DNA of 64,000 nucleotides from positions 1,674,001-1,738,000 of the forward strand of contig OY970201.1 in assembly GCA_963708245.1 (NCBI GenBank), written 5' to 3'. How positions within the stretch are numbered: the first letter of the stretch is position 1; every line of letters starts with the position of its first letter. Source of the stretch: CAVYXK01 sp963708245 (GTDB lineage: Bacteria; Pseudomonadota; Alphaproteobacteria; Acetobacterales; Acetobacteraceae). The translations under genes and the position numbers were made by a program. This document shows, piece after piece, positions 20,895 to 28,993 of this stretch. Under the pieces are notes generated by a model that searched no databases, was not told the DNA's origin, and saw only the letters and a list, made by a program, of their open reading frames with translations.

Positions 20895-21386
20895 ATGAGA
20901 TTGTTCGCCCGAGCCGCCGCCCTTGGCACCTCCGTTACCACGATTTACGCCGCGGCGGCTGTGCTCACACCAGAAGGCGCCCCGTTGTGGCAATCGGCTC
21001 TGGCGCCAAAGGAGGTGGCGCACGCCTCGGTGCCGGACTCCTCTCCGGTGACAACTTTCGGGAGCGAGGGATCGCCGGTACGGGTGGCCGCTTATCTCCC
21101 ACGATATCGGGATGGCCGAGCCACCGGCCCTGTGTTCGATGCCTATTACGGCGTGGTGCAAGTGCAAGCCGTGATCCGCAGCGGGCGTGTGGTCGCGGTC
21201 AACGTGCTGCGCTACCCCTACCATAGCGCAACGAGCCGCTCCATCAACCGCCGGGCGCTGCCGAGGCTCGAGCAGGAAGTGATCAGTGCCCAGAGCGCTG
21301 ATGTTCATGCGGTTTCTGGGGCAACGCTCACCAGCGATGCGTTTATGCGCTCGATGAACGAAGCGCTTCGACAGGCGAGTAGCTGA
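20895..21386 (+). CDS. Exported FMN-binding (flavinylated) protein
   Basis: 163 residues. The N-terminal hydrophobic stretch (AAALGTSVTTIYAAAAVL) looks like a signal peptide or anchor. The rest is an FMN_bind domain ending in the flavinylation motif VSGATLTS, in which the threonine of SGAT-x-T/S sites receives FMN through a phosphoester bond. DAYYGVVQVQAVIRSGRVVAVNVL is the usual family core, cited here as two parts: YYGVVQVQAVI and GRVVAVNVL. The next gene encodes the flavin transferase. It is the first gene of the redox operon and should act on the outer face of the inner membrane as a one- or two-electron carrier. Confidence 0.88.
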   Translation: MRLFARAAALGTSVTTIYAAAAVLTPEGAPLWQSALAPKEVAHASVPDSSPVTTFGSEGSPVRVAAYLPRYRDGRATGPVFDAYYGVVQVQAVIRSGRVVAVNVLRYPYHSATSRSINRRALPRLEQEVISAQSADVHAVSGATLTSDAFMRSMNEALRQASS

Positions 21387-21408
21387 CCGCACCCGGACCT
21401 TCACAGCT

Positions 21409-22152
21409 ATGCGCGAGACGCAAATCCTGATGGGAATGCCCATCACGGTCGAGATCGTTGGCTGCGCGTCCAAAAGGCTCGTCGGCGATGTCTTCGCCTA
21501 TTTTGCTGCGATCGATCGACAATTCAGCCTGTTCAAGCCCGACAGCGAGATCACCGCGTTCAATCAGGGCCGTCTCGCACCGACAGCTATAAGTTCCGAC
21601 TTGCGAGAGGTATTGGTGCTCGCCGACCAGACCAGACGACGGACTCGCGGTTATTTCGATATTTGCCGTCCTGATGGTCTTATTGACCCGTCTGGTATCG
21701 TGAAGGGCTGGGCGATCCGCAATGCATCCCGGCTTATCGAGGCAGCCGGTGCGAAAGATTACCTTGTCGAGGCCGGTGGCGATATCCAAAGCTGGGGTAA
21801 AGCGGCTGATGGCACGGATTGGAAAATTGGTATCCGCAATCCGTTCGATGATCGGGAAATCATCAAGACCGTGCGTCCGCTTGGTCGCGGCATCGCGACC
21901 TCGGGAACCTATGCGCGAGGTGATCACATCTACAATCCACATCAGCCAGGCCATCCGATCGCAAACATGGTCAGCCTGACTGTCATCGGACCCGACGTGC
22001 TGCAAGCCGATCTTTATGCCACTGCTGCCTTCGCCATGGGCAAGCAGGGCATTTATTTTATCGAGGAGCAGCCCCAACTGGAAGGGTATGCGGTCGACAT
22101 GAATGGCATCGCCACACAGACAAGCCGGTTCGGGACATTCGTCGTGTCATGA
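21409..22152 (+). CDS. apbE: FAD:protein FMN transferase (ApbE)
   Basis: 247 residues. ApbE moves FMN from FAD onto Thr/Ser of target proteins. Visible family blocks are MGMPITVEIVG at the start, SEITAFNQG, GYFDICRPDGLIDPSGIVKGWAI, LVEAGGDIQSWG, GIATSGTYARGDHIYNP and ADLYATAAFAMG, read here as separate short motifs. The protein is shorter than classical ApbE (about 330-350 residues) and shows no signal peptide or lipobox, so it appears cytoplasmic. It lies 22 bases after the FMN-binding gene, its presumed target, and overlaps the next gene as ATGA-type coupling. Confidence 0.92.
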   Translation: MRETQILMGMPITVEIVGCASKRLVGDVFAYFAAIDRQFSLFKPDSEITAFNQGRLAPTAISSDLREVLVLADQTRRRTRGYFDICRPDGLIDPSGIVKGWAIRNASRLIEAAGAKDYLVEAGGDIQSWGKAADGTDWKIGIRNPFDDREIIKTVRPLGRGIATSGTYARGDHIYNPHQPGHPIANMVSLTVIGPDVLQADLYATAAFAMGKQGIYFIEEQPQLEGYAVDMNGIATQTSRFGTFVVS

Positions 22153-23666
22153 TGTCCAGCATCGATCATATCCTCAATCGCATCACGATGTACAGGCTGG
22201 TGCTGTATTACACTGCCGGTCTGCTTGCGATCACCTTCCTGCTTGGCTTCGCCGGGATGGTGCCCGAGGATCCCACGGCACTTACCTTCTCGCTCGTGCT
22301 GATTACCGGTACATGCTGGCTGACCAACCGCCTGCTCGCCGAGTTCCTGCAGGTGCCGGTAAACACCGAGTCGTTCACCATCACAGCACTCATCCTGGCG
22401 CTGATCATGCCGCCGGTGACGGCGCACAACCTTTTGGGCGTCGGTGGCCTCATTCTCGCCTCTGTCGTCGCCATTGCATCGAAATTCATGGTCGCGATCG
22501 GTCGCAAACATATTTTCAATCCCGTCGCTATCGGAGTCGTGGCGTCTGCGTTCATACTCAATCAGCCGGCAACGTGGTGGGTCGGTGGCAATCTTACGCT
22601 TTTCCCATTCGTCCTCGCTGGCGGCTTGCTCGTCACCCGTAAGGTCCAGCGCTTCGATACAGTGGGTATCTACATTATCGCAAATCTGGCAGCCACCCTG
22701 GCGACCAATCCGCTTACCATGTATGGCATGGCACTGGAGCAAGCCATGCTTTACTCCCCGCTGCTGTTTGCCGGATTTGCTATGCTGACGGAGCCACTGA
22801 CCGCGCCGTACGGGAAGCGGTCGCGCCTGGTATATGGCGCGATCGTCGGGGCGCTCTCGTCGCCCAACATGCATATCGGCGATCTTTACCTGACGCCGGA
22901 GATGGCCTTTCTCGTCGGCAATCTGTTCGCCTACACGGTGAGTCCGAAAGGCCGCTTCATGCTTACCTTGCTGCGTATCGAAAAGACGGCGAGCGGCTGC
23001 TACGATTTTGTCTTCCAGCCGGACCGCCAGCTTGCCTTCCTGCCGGGGCAATATCTCGACTGGACACTTCACGTTCCCAATCCGGACGACCGCGGCAACC
23101 GCCGACCGTTCACCATCGCCTCGGCTCCGACCGAGAAAAATGTGCGGCTTGGGGTGAAATTCTACGAGAGGGGGAGCGCCTTCAAGCGGTCTCTCGCGGC
23201 GATGCGGCCGGGCGACATCATTTATGGCTCGCAGCTTGCCGGAACTTTTACCCTGCCAGCGGATCCCAAGAAGAAGCTCGCCTTCATCGCCGGCGGCATC
23301 GGTGTCACGCCGTTCCGCAGCATGATACAGGAGCTGCTCAACCGCAGGGAAGAGCGCTCGATCGTCATGCTCTACGGCAACAACAAGCTGGCCGAGATCG
23401 CCTATTCCGACATTTTCCAACGGGCGGCCTGCGAGCTCGGCCTGCGCATCGTTTATGCAGTCGCTGAACCGGAAGCACCGGGCTACGCCGTCCACAAGGG
23501 CCTGGTCGATGAGGCTCTGATCCAGAACAACATACCGGATTACATGGAGCGCATCTTCTATCTGTCGGGTCCTCGGGCAATGGTTGTGCGCTTCCAGAAC
23601 AGCCTGAGGGAGCTCGGCGTGCGCCGCTCACAGATCAGGGTCGATTACTTCCCGGGGTTCGCATGA
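22149..23666 (+). CDS. NqrB/RnfD-like membrane domain fused to ferredoxin-NAD(P) reductase domain
   Basis: 505 residues in two parts. Residues about 15-275 are hydrophobic with eight to ten membrane segments, resembling NqrB/RnfD (GRKHIFNPVAIGVV and the proline-rich loops). Residues about 280-505 are a cytoplasmic FNR-type flavoreductase with the FAD-binding RRPFTIAS and the NAD(P)-binding FIAGGIGVTPFRSM, ending YFPGFA. There is no SGAT motif in the membrane part, so unlike NqrB/RnfD it probably has no covalent FMN of its own. The fusion would take electrons from NAD(P)H and pass them through the membrane, plausibly to the flavinylated protein encoded two genes upstream. The start overlaps the apbE stop. 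Confidence 0.85.
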   Translation: MMSSIDHILNRITMYRLVLYYTAGLLAITFLLGFAGMVPEDPTALTFSLVLITGTCWLTNRLLAEFLQVPVNTESFTITALILALIMPPVTAHNLLGVGGLILASVVAIASKFMVAIGRKHIFNPVAIGVVASAFILNQPATWWVGGNLTLFPFVLAGGLLVTRKVQRFDTVGIYIIANLAATLATNPLTMYGMALEQAMLYSPLLFAGFAMLTEPLTAPYGKRSRLVYGAIVGALSSPNMHIGDLYLTPEMAFLVGNLFAYTVSPKGRFMLTLLRIEKTASGCYDFVFQPDRQLAFLPGQYLDWTLHVPNPDDRGNRRPFTIASAPTEKNVRLGVKFYERGSAFKRSLAAMRPGDIIYGSQLAGTFTLPADPKKKLAFIAGGIGVTPFRSMIQELLNRREERSIVMLYGNNKLAEIAYSDIFQRAACELGLRIVYAVAEPEAPGYAVHKGLVDEALIQNNIPDYMERIFYLSGPRAMVVRFQNSLRELGVRRSQIRVDYFPGFA

Positions 23667-23715
23667 ACCATTCGCTTGACTTACGACGCTGCGCGCTCGC
23701 ATCCCGGGAGGCCTG

Positions 23716-24360
23716 ATGTTCGCCATTGACACACAAGTTATCGCATCTTGCGGTTACGGCGCGGTGGCAGTAGGCGTTGCGATCGAGAGCATCGGCGTTC
23801 CTTTTCCGGGAGAGACCACTCTGATCGCCGCCGCCCTTTACGCAGGTGCGAGTCATCGCATGAGCATCGTCATCGTGGTGTTGGCCGCGACAGCGGGAGC
23901 CGTTTGCGGCGGCAGCATTGGCTTTTGGGCTGGCCGACAGTTCGGGTTGAACCTCCTTTTAAGGTTTGGGTGTCTTGTCGGCATTACGCCGAAGCGGATC
24001 AAGATCGGTCGGTATCTGTTTTCGCTGCACGGCGGCAAACTGGTGTTTTTCGGCCGGTTCCTGCCATACCTCCGAGCCATCGTTGCTTTCCTCGCCGGTA
24101 CGGGTCAGATGACATGGCAACGGTTCTTCGTGTGCAATTCCGCTGGTGCGGTCATCTGGGCGACGGTCTTTGGTGGCGGGTCTTACTATCTCGGAAGGCA
24201 TGTCGATCTGGTTCTGGGACCAACGACCATCGCCGGTACCTTCACCGCGTTCGCCTTGATGGCTGCGGCCGTGATCGCCATCCGACGATACGAGACTCGA
24301 TTGGTCGAGAAAGCCGAAATAGTCCCTTTGGACGCTGATAGTTCGCGGACCGGATCGTAA
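23716..24360 (+). CDS. DedA family (VTT domain) membrane protein
   Basis: 214 residues. DedA/VTT features: GVPFPGETTLIAAALYAG near residue 28, a central GSIGFWAGRQFG, then FGRFLPYLRAIVAFLAGTGQM with the conserved arginine, and FVCNSAGAVIWATVFGGGSY. DedA proteins are implicated in lipid flipping and in proton-motive-force-dependent membrane homeostasis. It is co-directional with the flavin redox genes; its role there is not clear. The ATG at 23716 follows a GGGAGG site. Confidence 0.9.
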   Translation: MFAIDTQVIASCGYGAVAVGVAIESIGVPFPGETTLIAAALYAGASHRMSIVIVVLAATAGAVCGGSIGFWAGRQFGLNLLLRFGCLVGITPKRIKIGRYLFSLHGGKLVFFGRFLPYLRAIVAFLAGTGQMTWQRFFVCNSAGAVIWATVFGGGSYYLGRHVDLVLGPTTIAGTFTAFALMAAAVIAIRRYETRLVEKAEIVPLDADSSRTGS

Positions 24361-24378
24361 GTGAGGATGTAGATAAGC

Positions 24379-25119
24379 ATGGATCAGCAATTCGAGTTAG
24401 GTGTAAACAGGCCTGTTGTGCGAACCATCGTGAGGCCTGTTGTGCGAACCATCGTGGTTTGGGACCTGCCGACCCGGATCTTCAAGTGGTCGCTGGTCCT
24501 CGCTGTCTGCCTTGCCTTTCTGTTCAGCTCCAGCCACCCGCATGGTTCGCTTTTCCTGATTCATGTCGCCTGCGGATATGCAGTGACGCTGCTGCTGCTG
24601 TTCCGCTTCGCCTGGGGCTTTATCGGCGGACAGTATGCCCGGTTCCGATCTTTCGTGTACGGTTGGAGGGGTATCAGGGCGTATGCTGAAGGGTTGTTAC
24701 GCCTCGGTCCACCGCGAACTTTGGGGCACAATCCTGTTGGCGGCTGGATGATCATGACCATGCTCGTCACATTATCGGCCATCGTCTTGACCGGACTGCT
24801 CGCAGAAAGCAGAACTGGCGGAGCAGGGCGGCTGAGTGGATTGCTTTCACCCGCTACAGTCGTGGTGCTAGGAGATATTCACGCCTGGCTTGGCTTTCTT
24901 ATCATGTGGCTCGCCGGGTTGCATGTCGCCGGTGTCTTGTTCGAGAGTGTGCTGCATCGTGAGAACCTCGTTCGTTCGATGATCACCGGACGCAAGGACA
25001 CAACGGATCCGAGAGACAGGAACTACCAAGTCTCACTTTGGCGAGCAGTGCCGCTGTTGGTCCTCCTCGCCGTCTTGGGGGCGTGGCTGGCTGCCGGTAC
25101 GCATGTGCCGCCCCGCTGA
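24379..25119 (+). CDS. Cytochrome b561-type membrane protein with substituted heme-ligand position
   Basis: 246 residues, four to five membrane helices. It matches the bacterial cytochrome b family of the pattern WDLPTRxxHW followed by HxxxGY, FRFAWGFIGGQYARF and a C-terminal HAWLGFLIMWLAGLHVAG. Remaining candidate heme ligands are H62, the His in GDIHAWLG and the His in AGLHVAG. The first canonical ligand (His in PTRxFHW) is lysine here (PTRIFKW, K36). Directly before it the protein repeats RPVVRTIV twice because of a 24-base tandem duplication. It would shuttle electrons within or across the inner membrane and fits the redox operon. Confidence 0.88.
   Translation: MDQQFELGVNRPVVRTIVRPVVRTIVVWDLPTRIFKWSLVLAVCLAFLFSSSHPHGSLFLIHVACGYAVTLLLLFRFAWGFIGGQYARFRSFVYGWRGIRAYAEGLLRLGPPRTLGHNPVGGWMIMTMLVTLSAIVLTGLLAESRTGGAGRLSGLLSPATVVVLGDIHAWLGFLIMWLAGLHVAGVLFESVLHRENLVRSMITGRKDTTDPRDRNYQVSLWRAVPLLVLLAVLGAWLAAGTHVPPR
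24409..24456 (+). repeat. 24-base perfect tandem duplication inside the cytochrome b gene
   Basis: 24409..24432 and 24433..24456 are identical copies beginning AGGCCTGTTGTGCGAACC. The copy is a multiple of three, so the frame is preserved and eight residues (RPVVRTIV) are doubled at the N-terminus. Confidence 0.95.
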
Positions 25120-25159
25120 TCCGGGCGAGCCGTAAGCTGCCGGGGAACACAGGGACAAG

Positions 25160-25834
25160 ATGCGTCTGCTTGTCATTGAGGACGAACCCGAACTGGCGAA
25201 CCTTCTCCGCGCGGCCCTCTTGCGCGCTGGCTTCGCCGTGGACCTCGCCGCCACCATCGCCTCGGCGGAAGATTACCTGGCGGTCGCCATCTACGATGCG
25301 ATCATCCTCGATCTCGGTCTGCCCGATGGTGACGGGCTGCGGCTGTTGCGCACCATGCGCGAGCGGGGGGATGGCAGTCCGGTGCTGATCCTCACCGCGC
25401 GGGACGCGCCCGAAGATCGGGTGGCCGGCCTGGACACCGGCGCTGACGACTATCTGGTCAAGCCATTCCATATGGCCGAGCTGGTTTCGCGCATGCGTGC
25501 GCTGCTGCGGCGGCCGAACGCGGCGCTGGGAGTACGGTTGGAACTCGGCAACCTTGTGCTGGACACCGCCACACGGCAGGGGAGGGTGGACGGGCGACCG
25601 CTCCCCCTGTCAGTCAAGGAAGCCGCGTTGCTGGAGCTTTTCCTTCGCCGGCAAGGACGGGTGGCGACGCGCGAGGCGATTGAGCACAGCGTGTACGATT
25701 TCACCACAACCCTAGGTTCCAATGCTGTCGAGGTGCTGGTGCATCGGTTGCGGCGCAAACTTGCCGAAGCCGGGGCGACAGTGGTGATCCATACGCTCCG
25801 CGGTGTCGGCTACATCTTCGCCGTGCCCTCATGA
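25160..25834 (+). CDS. Two-component response regulator, OmpR family (TctD/QseB-like)
   Basis: 224 residues. Receiver domain with acidic pair EDE at 7-9, phosphoacceptor D51 in IILDLGLPDGDG, conserved threonine in LILTARD and lysine in LVKPFH. The C-terminal winged helix has the usual VEVLVHRLRRKL and RGVGYIF end. The ATG is 40 bases after the cytochrome b stop, and the stop overlaps the kinase start as ATGA. It is the likely binder of the 11-base-period repeats at 20816..20833 in front of the operon. Confidence 0.95.
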   Translation: MRLLVIEDEPELANLLRAALLRAGFAVDLAATIASAEDYLAVAIYDAIILDLGLPDGDGLRLLRTMRERGDGSPVLILTARDAPEDRVAGLDTGADDYLVKPFHMAELVSRMRALLRRPNAALGVRLELGNLVLDTATRQGRVDGRPLPLSVKEAALLELFLRRQGRVATREAIEHSVYDFTTTLGSNAVEVLVHRLRRKLAEAGATVVIHTLRGVGYIFAVPS

Positions 25835-27291
25835 TCCGGCAGCCCAGGTCGCTGGCGCACCAACTCGCCTGGCGGCTTGCCTTGGTCGTCATCGCCGCAA
25901 TCGCCCTTGCCGCTACGGCCGTCGGTTGGCGCTCCGTGGTAGCGGTTCGCAACCTCGACGATACGGCGCTACAGGATCAGGCGCGGGCGATCGCGGCACA
26001 TATCGCGACGGGCCCGGACGGGCGCCCGAAACTTGACCTGCCACGCCCGCTTGACGACGCGTTCCGATCTTCCCACGGCGACAACATATTCTTGGTTACT
26101 ACTGCAAGCGGTGCTGTGGTGTTTGCATCGGATCCCAACGCCCAATCCGTGCTCTCCAGTATCACGCCGGCGAGTCCAGGCCTGTTCCGCGTGGCGCCGT
26201 CGCAGCGCTACCCTGACGGCATGGTCGGCTACGCCCTGACGACCGGCCCCTGGACCGTGATGGTGGCGCAGGGTCGCGAGCAGAGCGAGGTGCTTGTGCG
26301 CGGCGTACTCGCAGAGCTGCTGTCCACCGGGCTCGCCTTGCTGGCAGGCATCGGCACGATAGCGGTGCTGATCGGTGTCTGGACAGTCCGGCAGGGACTG
26401 CGTCCGGTGCGCGGTGCATCGGCTGCCGCGGCGGCGATCGGCCCGGCTCGGCCCGGTGCACGCTTGCCCGAAACCGACCTGCCCGCCGAAATTGCGCCCC
26501 TGGTTAGCGCCGTCAACCAGGCGCTTGCACGGCTGGAATCAGCACTTGCAGCGCAACGCCGCTTCGTTGGTGACGCAGCACACTCGTTGCGCACGCCGCT
26601 CGCCGTGCTCATGGCACGCATCGATGCGCTGCAGGACGGCATGGAGGCACAACATCTGCGGCAGGATGCCGATCGCATGGCACGGCTGGTCGGGCAGATG
26701 CTGCAGATGGCACGGATCGATGGCGTGCCGCTCGACATCAGCGAACGAGTGGATCTGCACGCGGTGGCCATGGAGGCGATCAGCGCCCTGGCGCCGCTGG
26801 CTGTGGGTCGCCAACTCGATCTCGAGCTGACCGGCGCGCCGGGAGGATCGATCCGCGGAAATCGGACGGCGCTTGTTATCGCGCTGCAGAACCTGATCGA
26901 GAATGCGCTGGGTCACGCGCCGCCCGGCAGCACCGTACAGGTGGAGCTGACGCCCTCCAACACGCTACGTGTGCTGGACCGTGGTCCCGGCGTGCCGGAA
27001 GCAGAACGGGCGGCGATTTTCGAGCGGTTTCAGCGTGGGCGGAGACCGGCTGGGACAACCGGCGCGGGCCTCGGCCTGGCGATCGTGGCAGAGATCGCCG
27101 CGGCGCATGGGGGCTCGGCGCATGTCAGCGCTCGCGAAGACGGCGGGGCCGTGTTCGAGCTGGACTTGCACGGCTCCGCGCCGGTCGCGACGCCTCCGGT
27201 CGGTGATCGTAGCGAGGATCAAAGTCGCACGGTCCTGGCACCTCGAAATCGCCATGCGCCAGTGAATCATACAGTTTATATCAGAAGGTAA
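25831..27291 (+). CDS. Sensor histidine kinase (TctE/QseC-like)
   Basis: 486 residues. First membrane helix at about 13-35, periplasmic sensor of about 125 residues, second helix at about 163-183. Then comes a short linker, the H-box RRFVGDAAHSLRTPLAVL (H251) and the HATPase with NLIENALGHAPPG (N box), DRGPGVPEAE (G1) and TTGAGLGLAIVAEIAA (G2). It should phosphorylate the regulator encoded just upstream. What it senses is unknown; the operon content points to a redox or electron-acceptor signal. Its 3' end overlaps the convergent porin gene by 16 bases. Confidence 0.95.
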   Translation: MIRQPRSLAHQLAWRLALVVIAAIALAATAVGWRSVVAVRNLDDTALQDQARAIAAHIATGPDGRPKLDLPRPLDDAFRSSHGDNIFLVTTASGAVVFASDPNAQSVLSSITPASPGLFRVAPSQRYPDGMVGYALTTGPWTVMVAQGREQSEVLVRGVLAELLSTGLALLAGIGTIAVLIGVWTVRQGLRPVRGASAAAAAIGPARPGARLPETDLPAEIAPLVSAVNQALARLESALAAQRRFVGDAAHSLRTPLAVLMARIDALQDGMEAQHLRQDADRMARLVGQMLQMARIDGVPLDISERVDLHAVAMEAISALAPLAVGRQLDLELTGAPGGSIRGNRTALVIALQNLIENALGHAPPGSTVQVELTPSNTLRVLDRGPGVPEAERAAIFERFQRGRRPAGTTGAGLGLAIVAEIAAAHGGSAHVSAREDGGAVFELDLHGSAPVATPPVGDRSEDQSRTVLAPRNRHAPVNHTVYIRR

Positions 27292-28784
27292 TAGTGGCGC
27301 GTCCCCAAGATTAGCTCGTTGCCGATCCGCTGCGCAGGGTTGTTCGGATTGGGGATGCCGCCGCCTGGGTTGAAGACGTATTGGAAGTCCGGCTGTACCT
27401 GCAACCAGGGCGCCACCTGCGCTATGTACATGACCTCGATGAACGTCTCGCTACTGCGCACCGGATACGACGGGTTCTGCGTGTAGAACCCGATGTCCTG
27501 CGGTAGACCGATCGCGGGGCCGCTCAGCTTTACGATGCCGAAGCCAACACCGAATGTGTCGTTGTCACGGCTCGGCAAGGGAGCTTTCAGGGTCACGCCC
27601 CCGTTGGCGCCGAAGCTGATCAGATTGTTTTTGCTGGGAGCGCCCATGACGCGGGCGAAGACCCCGAGCGCTCGCGGCGCTTTCGGGTCCGGCTGCCAGA
27701 CGGTCTGGTCCGCCACCGCGTAGACGCTGAAATTGTGCAGCAACATCTGCGGCATGCCGTTGCTGTCCGGACTGGCGAGCGACACGCCCATGGTGTCGTA
27801 ACGTGGGCTCGGAAACGACGCGGTGTCAAACCAGAAGCCGAGCTTGTACGTGCCGGGTAGCCCCGGTTGCTGGTTGGGATGCGCCGTCTGGTCCGTCGGC
27901 GGCGGGTTCAAAGCGTATTGGACCTCAGCGATGAAAAGCGCGCCGGTGCGCAGATTGAAGTTCGCGCCCCAGAGCATGGAGCCACGCAACTGCGAATCGT
28001 TGTTGAACGGGCCGCCGGGCGGATTGTCCTGAAATACGCCCCCCAGCATTGTGAACCCGCCGCCCGGCTGAACCCTAAGCCGGATGCCGAGCGAAGACAG
28101 CGGATAAGCGGGCCCGCCCGCATAGAGGTCCTCAGTCGGCAGGATCGGCCAGCCCATCGCGGTGTTGACGAACAGGCTCGATTGCGCGCTGATGAGGAAC
28201 TCCTGGTCGATGCTCTGCTGTCCGATCTTCACATCGGCTTTGCCGCCCAGGAACGTCTGATCGTACCAGATCTCCCAGAACCGAGTTGTATCGTCGGCTT
28301 CGATGCCGCTCGCCGTCTGCAGAGTGCCCAGATAGTACTGGCTCAGGTCGAGACCGCGGATCTGCAGGCCGCTGAGGTTGAACAACCCGCCTGCCCAGCC
28401 GCCTGCCTTCTGTGTGTCAAGCTGGATCGTGACCGTGGTCAGGCCCTCATAGGTGGCGCCATGTCGGAAGCCGCCCGACACGTTGCCGAGCCATTCGTCC
28501 ACGTCGGTTACGCTGAGCGTGATCCCGTGTTGGCCCAGCGCCGTGCGCAGCCCGAACATGTCCCCCAGCAAATTCGTGCGCGAGGGTGCGAACAGGTCTC
28601 CCAAGAACCCGGGCTCGCTTTGGGCCGCGGCCGAGGAGGACTGATCCGATGACGGCGCCGCACTGGTCTGCGCATGAGCGGACGTCGCTGCGAGCAAAGT
28701 CAAGGCGCAGATGACACCCGCCTCGGACAGCCATCGGCTGAGGCCGCCTGCCGCAGCCGGCGGCGCATATTTCCCCATCGCCAT
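27276..28784 (-). CDS. Carbohydrate-selective porin, OprB family (copy 1)
   Basis: 502 residues from the ATG at 28784, which follows GGAAGGAGCCTG. A signal peptide (VICALTLLAATSAHAQ) is followed by a linker, then an OprB beta-barrel: GLRTALGQHGITLSV at the start, YEGLTTVTIQLDTQKAGGW, GLQIRGLDLSQYYLG, WYDQTFLGGKADVKIGQ and the terminal SSETFIEVMYIAQVAPWLQ. It is an outer-membrane channel for small sugars or similar solutes. Copy 2 (33158..34660) is a close paralog in inverted orientation with a homologous leader; the phnSTUV genes sit between them. The C-terminus differs from copy 2 (RHYYLLI against RANVTF), since it runs into the kinase gene. Confidence 0.92.
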   Translation of the reverse strand: MAMGKYAPPAAAGGLSRWLSEAGVICALTLLAATSAHAQTSAAPSSDQSSSAAAQSEPGFLGDLFAPSRTNLLGDMFGLRTALGQHGITLSVTDVDEWLGNVSGGFRHGATYEGLTTVTIQLDTQKAGGWAGGLFNLSGLQIRGLDLSQYYLGTLQTASGIEADDTTRFWEIWYDQTFLGGKADVKIGQQSIDQEFLISAQSSLFVNTAMGWPILPTEDLYAGGPAYPLSSLGIRLRVQPGGGFTMLGGVFQDNPPGGPFNNDSQLRGSMLWGANFNLRTGALFIAEVQYALNPPPTDQTAHPNQQPGLPGTYKLGFWFDTASFPSPRYDTMGVSLASPDSNGMPQMLLHNFSVYAVADQTVWQPDPKAPRALGVFARVMGAPSKNNLISFGANGGVTLKAPLPSRDNDTFGVGFGIVKLSGPAIGLPQDIGFYTQNPSYPVRSSETFIEVMYIAQVAPWLQVQPDFQYVFNPGGGIPNPNNPAQRIGNELILGTRHYYLLI

Positions 28785-28908
28785 CAGGCTCCTTCCCATT
28801 TGACCGCCTGCGCCCGGTGCGGGCAGGGATGCGGCTGCGGCGCATTCTCATCGGCCGCAATACAACCGGCGGTCAAGTCGCACTCGCCTGCCCCCGCCGG
28901 CTGTCATC
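28785..28908 (-). repeat. Leader of porin copy 1, homologous to the leader of porin copy 2
   Basis: Read on the minus strand from 28908 (GATGACAGCCGGCGGGGGCA) to the start codon, this matches 33036..33157 along its whole length with scattered changes, including TGAGAATGCG and CGCAGCCG. The duplication therefore included the promoter/leader, and the two porins may share regulation. The phnS promoter also has to fit in this divergent region. Confidence 0.75.
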
Positions 28909-28993
28909 AATCCATAACTTTACGGTCGGCGCCCCCGACCGGAAAACCGGCAGCGCAAGGATGCGGACGCCATCCATAAACGGGGGAGAGACC

